Shown here: piece after piece, positions 60,527-64,000 of the stretch
Layout of the letters: each line of letters begins with the position of its first letter
Numbering within the stretch: the first letter of the stretch is position 1
Assembly (NCBI GenBank): GCA_019104865.1
Contig: JAHRWZ010000059.1
Location: 1 to 64,000, forward strand
Source of the DNA: Castellaniella sp.
Lineage (GTDB): Bacteria; Pseudomonadota; Gammaproteobacteria; Burkholderiales; Burkholderiaceae_B
Length of the DNA stretch: 64,000 nucleotides
Direction: 5' to 3'
Notes under the pieces: generated by a model
Told to the model about the DNA's origin: nothing
Database searches by the model: none
What the model saw: only the letters and a program-made list of their open reading frames with translations
Position numbers and translations under genes: made by a program

Positions 60527-62473
60527 TCAGGCCTGCGCCAGATCGCCCTCTTGGTGACGGGTTTCAATATCCTGCCGCAGACGCGCCGCGAAATCCGCCA
60601 CCGGCATGGTACCCAGATCGAGATTGCCCCGTCCACGGACCGCCACGGCGCCGGAATCGCGTTCCTTGTCGCCTACGACAAGGATATACGGAATCTTTTG
60701 CAGGCTGTGCTCACGGATTTTACGGGTGATTTTTTCACCACGCAAATCCGAGAGCACCCTAAACCCTTGTTTAACAAGGGTTTTTGAGACCTCATCGGCG
60801 TAATCGGCGGAACTGTCGGAAATGCAGCAGACCACAGCATGGTGCGGCGCCAGCCAGGCGGGCATCGCACCAGCATGATTTTCGATCAGCATACCGATGA
60901 AGCGTTCGAACGAGCCCAGAATAGCGCGATGCAGCATGACTGGCGTGCGGCGCTGATCCTGGGCATCGACGTATTCGGCGCCCAGGCGGGCCGGCATGGA
61001 GAAATCGACCTGGATCGTGCCGCACTGCCAATGGCGCCCGATGGCATCCTTCAGGGTGTATTCGATCTTCGGCCCGTAGAAGGCACCCTCGCCTTCAGAG
61101 ACCTGATAGTCGCAGTGCGACAGGTCCAGGCTGTCCATCAGGGCCTTTTCGGCCTTGTCCCAGACATCGTCGGCGCCGATGCGCTTGTCCGGGCGCGTCG
61201 CGACCTTGTACAGAATCTCGGTGAAGCCAAAATCGGCGTAGACCTGCTGCAACAGGCGGGTAAACGCCGCGCATTCTTCCTGCAGCTGTTCCTCGGTGCA
61301 GAAGATATGGCCATCGTCCTGGGTGAATCCGCGCACCCGCATCATGCCGTGCAGCGAACCCGAGGGTTCGTTGCGGTGGCACTGGCCGAACTCGCCGTAA
61401 CGCAGCGGCAGTTCACGGTAGGAATGCAGGCCGGCGTTGAAGATCTGGACATGGCCGGGGCAATTCATGGGTTTTAAGCCGTACACGCGGTTTTCGGATT
61501 CCGTCGTGAACATGTTTTCCTTGTAGTTGTCCCAGTGGCCGGTCTTCTTCCACAGGGACAGGTCGAGGATCTGTGGCGCCTTGACTTCCTGGTAGCCGTT
61601 ATCCTGATAGACCCGGCGCATGTATTGCTCGACCTGCTGCCAGATAGTCCAGCCCTTGGGGTGCCAGAAGATCAGCCCGGGAGCTTCGTCCTGGAAGTGA
61701 AACAGGTCCAGTTCGCGGCCGATGCGGCGGTGATCGCGCAATTCGGCCTGTTCCAGCATGTGCAGATAGGCGTCCTGATCCGCCTGACGCGCCCAGGCCG
61801 TACCGTAGATGCGCTGCAGCATCTCGTTTTTACTGTCGCCGCGCCAGTAGGCGCCAGCGACCTTCATCAGTTTGAAGACCTTCAGACGCCCGGTGGACGG
61901 CACGTGCGGCCCCCGGCACAGATCGACGAAACCGCCTTCGCGGTACAGGCTGATCTTTTCGTTGGCCGGGATCGACGCGATGATTTCCGCCTTGTAGGTC
62001 TCGCCGATGCCGCGGAAGAACTTCACGGCTTCGTCCCGGTCCCATTCCTCGCGCACGACGGTCTCATCACGCTTGGCCAGTTCGGCCATTTTCTTTTCGA
62101 TGGCCTGCAGGTCTTCGGGCGTGAACGGGCGTTTGTACGAGAAATCGTAATAAAACCCGTTGTCGATGACCGGCCCGATCGTGACCTGGGCATCCGGAAA
62201 CAGCGATTTGACCGCGTAGGCCAGCAAATGCGCCGTGGAATGTCGGATCAGGTCCAGACCTTCCGGGTCCTTGTCGGTGATGATGCTGAGCGCCGCATCC
62301 CGATCGATGACGTGGCTGGTATCGACCAGACGGGCCGGCTGGCCGTCCACGGTGATTTTGCCCCCCAGAGCCGCCTTGCCCAACCCGGTCCCGATCGAAT
62401 GCGCAACGTCGTGCACGGTAACGGGATGATCGAACTCACGTTGTGAGCCGTCGGGCAAGGTAATGCGAACCAT
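60527..62473 (-). CDS. thrS: Threonyl-tRNA synthetase
   Basis: A 648-residue class II synthetase of normal length. It has an N-terminal TGS domain ([20 protein letters not shown]), an editing domain ([35 protein letters not shown]), a catalytic core with zinc ligands in [16 protein letters not shown] and later His residues ([20 protein letters not shown]), and an anticodon-binding domain at the C-terminus. It is upstream of infC on the same strand. Confidence 0.97.
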   Translation of the reverse strand: MVRITLPDGSQREFDHPVTVHDVAHSIGTGLGKAALGGKITVDGQPARLVDTSHVIDRDAALSIITDKDPEGLDLIRHSTAHLLAYAVKSLFPDAQVTIGPVIDNGFYYDFSYKRPFTPEDLQAIEKKMAELAKRDETVVREEWDRDEAVKFFRGIGETYKAEIIASIPANEKISLYREGGFVDLCRGPHVPSTGRLKVFKLMKVAGAYWRGDSKNEMLQRIYGTAWARQADQDAYLHMLEQAELRDHRRIGRELDLFHFQDEAPGLIFWHPKGWTIWQQVEQYMRRVYQDNGYQEVKAPQILDLSLWKKTGHWDNYKENMFTTESENRVYGLKPMNCPGHVQIFNAGLHSYRELPLRYGEFGQCHRNEPSGSLHGMMRVRGFTQDDGHIFCTEEQLQEECAAFTRLLQQVYADFGFTEILYKVATRPDKRIGADDVWDKAEKALMDSLDLSHCDYQVSEGEGAFYGPKIEYTLKDAIGRHWQCGTIQVDFSMPARLGAEYVDAQDQRRTPVMLHRAILGSFERFIGMLIENHAGAMPAWLAPHHAVVCCISDSSADYADEVSKTLVKQGFRVLSDLRGEKITRKIREHSLQKIPYILVVGDKERDSGAVAVRGRGNLDLGTMPVADFAARLRQDIETRHQEGDLAQA

Positions 62474-62631
62474 GAATGTATGTCCTGAAAATGCGAAACG
62501 CGGCCTGCGCCGCGTCGGTAAAAAGTATGAATTTGCCAGGCAGGAAGGATATTGCTGCAGTTTAGCAACCGGACCGGGAACAATCAATTTGATCAGCCGG
62601 CAAGCGCCTGTCCGCCCAACCAATATCCCAA

Positions 62632-62665
62632 GACAAAACCGCCGGTCTCGTGGAAAGACCGGCGG
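62632..62665 (-). terminator. Terminator after tRNA-Val
   Basis: On the minus strand CCGCCGGTCT (62665-62656) pairs with AGACCGGCGG (62648-62639), followed by TTTTG. It lies just downstream of the tRNA and about 160 bases upstream of thrS. Confidence 0.8.
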
Positions 62666-62675
62666 CTGGAAGTTC

Positions 62676-62752
62676 TGGTAGGCAGTACTGGATTCGAACC
62701 AGCGACCTCTACGATGTCAACGTAGCGCTCTAACCAACTGAGCTAACCGCCT
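62676..62752 (-). tRNA. tRNA-Val (GAC)
   Basis: A 77-base tRNA including CCA. The acceptor AGGCGGT pairs with ACTGCCT; the anticodon arm is CTACG-TTGACAT-CGTAG with anticodon GAC; the D-arm contains AGCTCAGTTGGTTAGAGC and the T-arm GGTTCGAATCC. Confidence 0.96.
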
Positions 62753-62791
62753 GAAGAAAGAACGTGATTATATGGAGGTTTTTTTGCGCTG

Positions 62792-63574
62792 TCAATTTGA
62801 GGCCGACACCCCCGCCAGCAGGGAACGCGCCCAGCGCTGCGCCGGCAGCCCGGTACGTGATTCCAGGGTAGCCGCAGTGTCCAGCAGGTCTCCCGCTGAC
62901 AGATCCAGCGCGGAGCCCTTGAAGGCCAGGACGACCGTGTTGCCCTGGTCGATCTCTGGAAGGCAGAGGACACGCCCGTCGAATGCGGCCCGGATGCCCT
63001 GCAGATTGTGCTCGAAGCTGTCATGCTGGCCAAACAGATTGACGGTCATGATACCCGGCTCGTCCAGGATCCGGTAGCAGTCCCGATAAAACGAGGGCTC
63101 GTCGCACACCGGCCCCTGGGCCTGGCTGTCATACAGATCCACCATCAGCGCCCGGTAAGCCCCTGCCCGGCCGGGTTCGGCCACCCAGTCGCGCGCATCG
63201 GCATGATCGATCGTCGACCGAACGCTGCCCGGCAGCCTGAAAAAGGCCTGGCACATCGCCGTCACGCCAGGATTGCGTTCCACCGTATCCACCTGTGCGC
63301 GCGTGTGGCGCAGGGTGAAACGCAGCAGCGACCCCGCGCCCAGGCCCAGGATGCCGACGCGATCACGCATGCCCGGCCGCAGGAACAGCAGCCAGGCCAT
63401 CATCTGCTGCGTGTAGGCCAGCACCAGATCCGAGGGCCGCGCAACGCGCATCGCCCCCTGAATCCATTCCGAGTTGAAATGCAGGTAGCGCACCCCGTCC
63501 TCTTCGGACAGGGTAGGCACATCGGTGTGGGCGGTTGACTTCCGGCGAGCGGCGGGGTTTCGTGTGCGTGACAT
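62792..63574 (-). CDS. Spermidine-synthase-like methyltransferase-fold protein
   Basis: A 260-residue protein. The Rossmann motif VGILGLGAGSLLRFTLRH, the acidic loop VDTVERNPGVTAMCQAFFRL, the HADARDWV block and LMVDLYDSQ match the spermidine synthase-like fold. The usual substrate-binding residues of true spermidine synthases are not all evident, so the substrate is uncertain. A basic N-terminus (RTRNPAARRKSTAH) is unusual. Confidence 0.8.
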   Translation of the reverse strand: MSRTRNPAARRKSTAHTDVPTLSEEDGVRYLHFNSEWIQGAMRVARPSDLVLAYTQQMMAWLLFLRPGMRDRVGILGLGAGSLLRFTLRHTRAQVDTVERNPGVTAMCQAFFRLPGSVRSTIDHADARDWVAEPGRAGAYRALMVDLYDSQAQGPVCDEPSFYRDCYRILDEPGIMTVNLFGQHDSFEHNLQGIRAAFDGRVLCLPEIDQGNTVVLAFKGSALDLSAGDLLDTAATLESRTGLPAQRWARSLLAGVSASN

Positions 63575-63623
63575 GAGGACAGAAAGATGCCGGCCAGGCC
63601 GTCAGGCATGGCCGGGGTATTGC

Positions 63624-64000
63624 TTACAGGCGCTCGAAGATCGCGGCGATGCCCTGCCCGCCCCCGATGCACATGGTGACCAGCGCATGGCGCCCCTGGA
63701 CGCGCTGCAATTCGTGCAGGGCCTTGACCGTGATCAGGGCACCGGTGGCACCGATCGGATGCCCCAGACCGATGCCGCTGCCATTGGGGTTGACCTTGGC
63801 CGGATCGAAACCCAGCTCGCGCGACACGGCGCAGGCCTGAGCCGCGAAAGCCTCGTTGGCCTCGATCACGTCGATCTGATCCAGGGTGAGCCCGGCGCGC
63901 TGCAGGGCATGACGCGTGGCGGGCACAGGACCCATGCCCATGAACTGCGGATCGACCCCGGCGTGGCCATAGGAAACCAGACGCGCCATCGGCTTGAGGC
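63624..64000 (-). CDS. Acetyl-CoA acetyltransferase (thiolase), C-terminal part
   Basis: Only the last ~125 residues are in the window; the 5' part runs off the right edge. The second thiolase domain is clear: IDVIEANEAFAAQACAVSRE, GSGIGLGHPIGATGALITVK with the catalytic His, and VTMCIGGGQGIAAIFE with the catalytic Cys. It belongs to the degradative or biosynthetic thiolases of fatty acid or polyhydroxybutyrate metabolism; which one cannot be told from this part. Confidence 0.93.
   Translation of the reverse strand, partial: LKPMARLVSYGHAGVDPQFMGMGPVPATRHALQRAGLTLDQIDVIEANEAFAAQACAVSRELGFDPAKVNPNGSGIGLGHPIGATGALITVKALHELQRVQGRHALVTMCIGGGQGIAAIFERL

Overview
The window is high-GC DNA from a betaproteobacterium, most likely of the family Alcaligenaceae (Burkholderiales). 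The evidence is the thrS-infC and rpmI-rplT-pheS-pheT-ihfA-merR translation genes, a regulatory PTS (EIIA-Man, HPr, enzyme I) beside gshB, a glnK-amtB pair beside comM and ubiK, and phage genes of the kind seen in Bordetella/Achromobacter-type prophages. The genus cannot be fixed from the sequence alone.

Bases 1 to about 32,430 are the right-hand part of a temperate siphovirus prophage. Its tyrosine integrase lies next to a tRNA-Pro(GGG) gene, which is the probable attachment site. The left end is outside the window. Late genes run leftward: HNH nuclease, small genes, terminase, a fused prohead protease-capsid gene, portal, a collagen-like protein, head-tail connectors, tail tube, tail chaperones joined by a -1 frameshift, and tape measure. 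A replication module (primase-helicase plus a probable initiator or loader) lies upstream of the late genes and is also transcribed leftward. The immunity region at 21.4-23.0 kb has a Cro-like gene and a CI-like repressor facing each other across three repeated operators. Two more copies of the operator surround a strong rightward promoter at 23.8 kb. That promoter drives a long, tightly coupled operon of small, mostly unknown early genes up to the excisionase-like gene and the integrase. Several genes look like independently transcribed cargo: an exported small protein and a Rha-type regulator inside the tail operon, both bounded by terminators, and an A/T-rich gene of unknown function directly behind the repressor.

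Bases 32,449 to 64,000 are chromosome. First comes an EAL-CBS-GGDEF protein whose stop codon lies inside the tRNA gene. Next is a complete SUF iron-sulphur operon (Rrf2 regulator, sufB, sufC, sufD, sufS, sufU, sufT), with a palindromic operator in its promoter and an Atm1-type ABC exporter beside it. A small ECF-type sigma/anti-sigma pair follows, then the rpmI-rplT-pheS-pheT-ihfA-merR operon with its own promoter and a terminator-like hairpin before pheS. Then come ubiK, comM, a lipoprotein gene, and glnK-amtB behind a sigma-54 promoter. A large PilJ/HAMP/PAS/PAS/GGDEF/EAL protein converges on amtB. The gshB-EIIA-ptsH-ptsI operon, infC (with an AUC start) and thrS follow. The window ends with tRNA-Val(GAC), a spermidine-synthase-like gene and the 3' part of a thiolase gene.

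The most unusual points are the prophage cargo genes, a candidate C4-like structured RNA upstream of the replication genes, the protease-capsid fusion, the many terminators inside the late operon, and the separation of infC from rpmI by about 11 kb of other genes.
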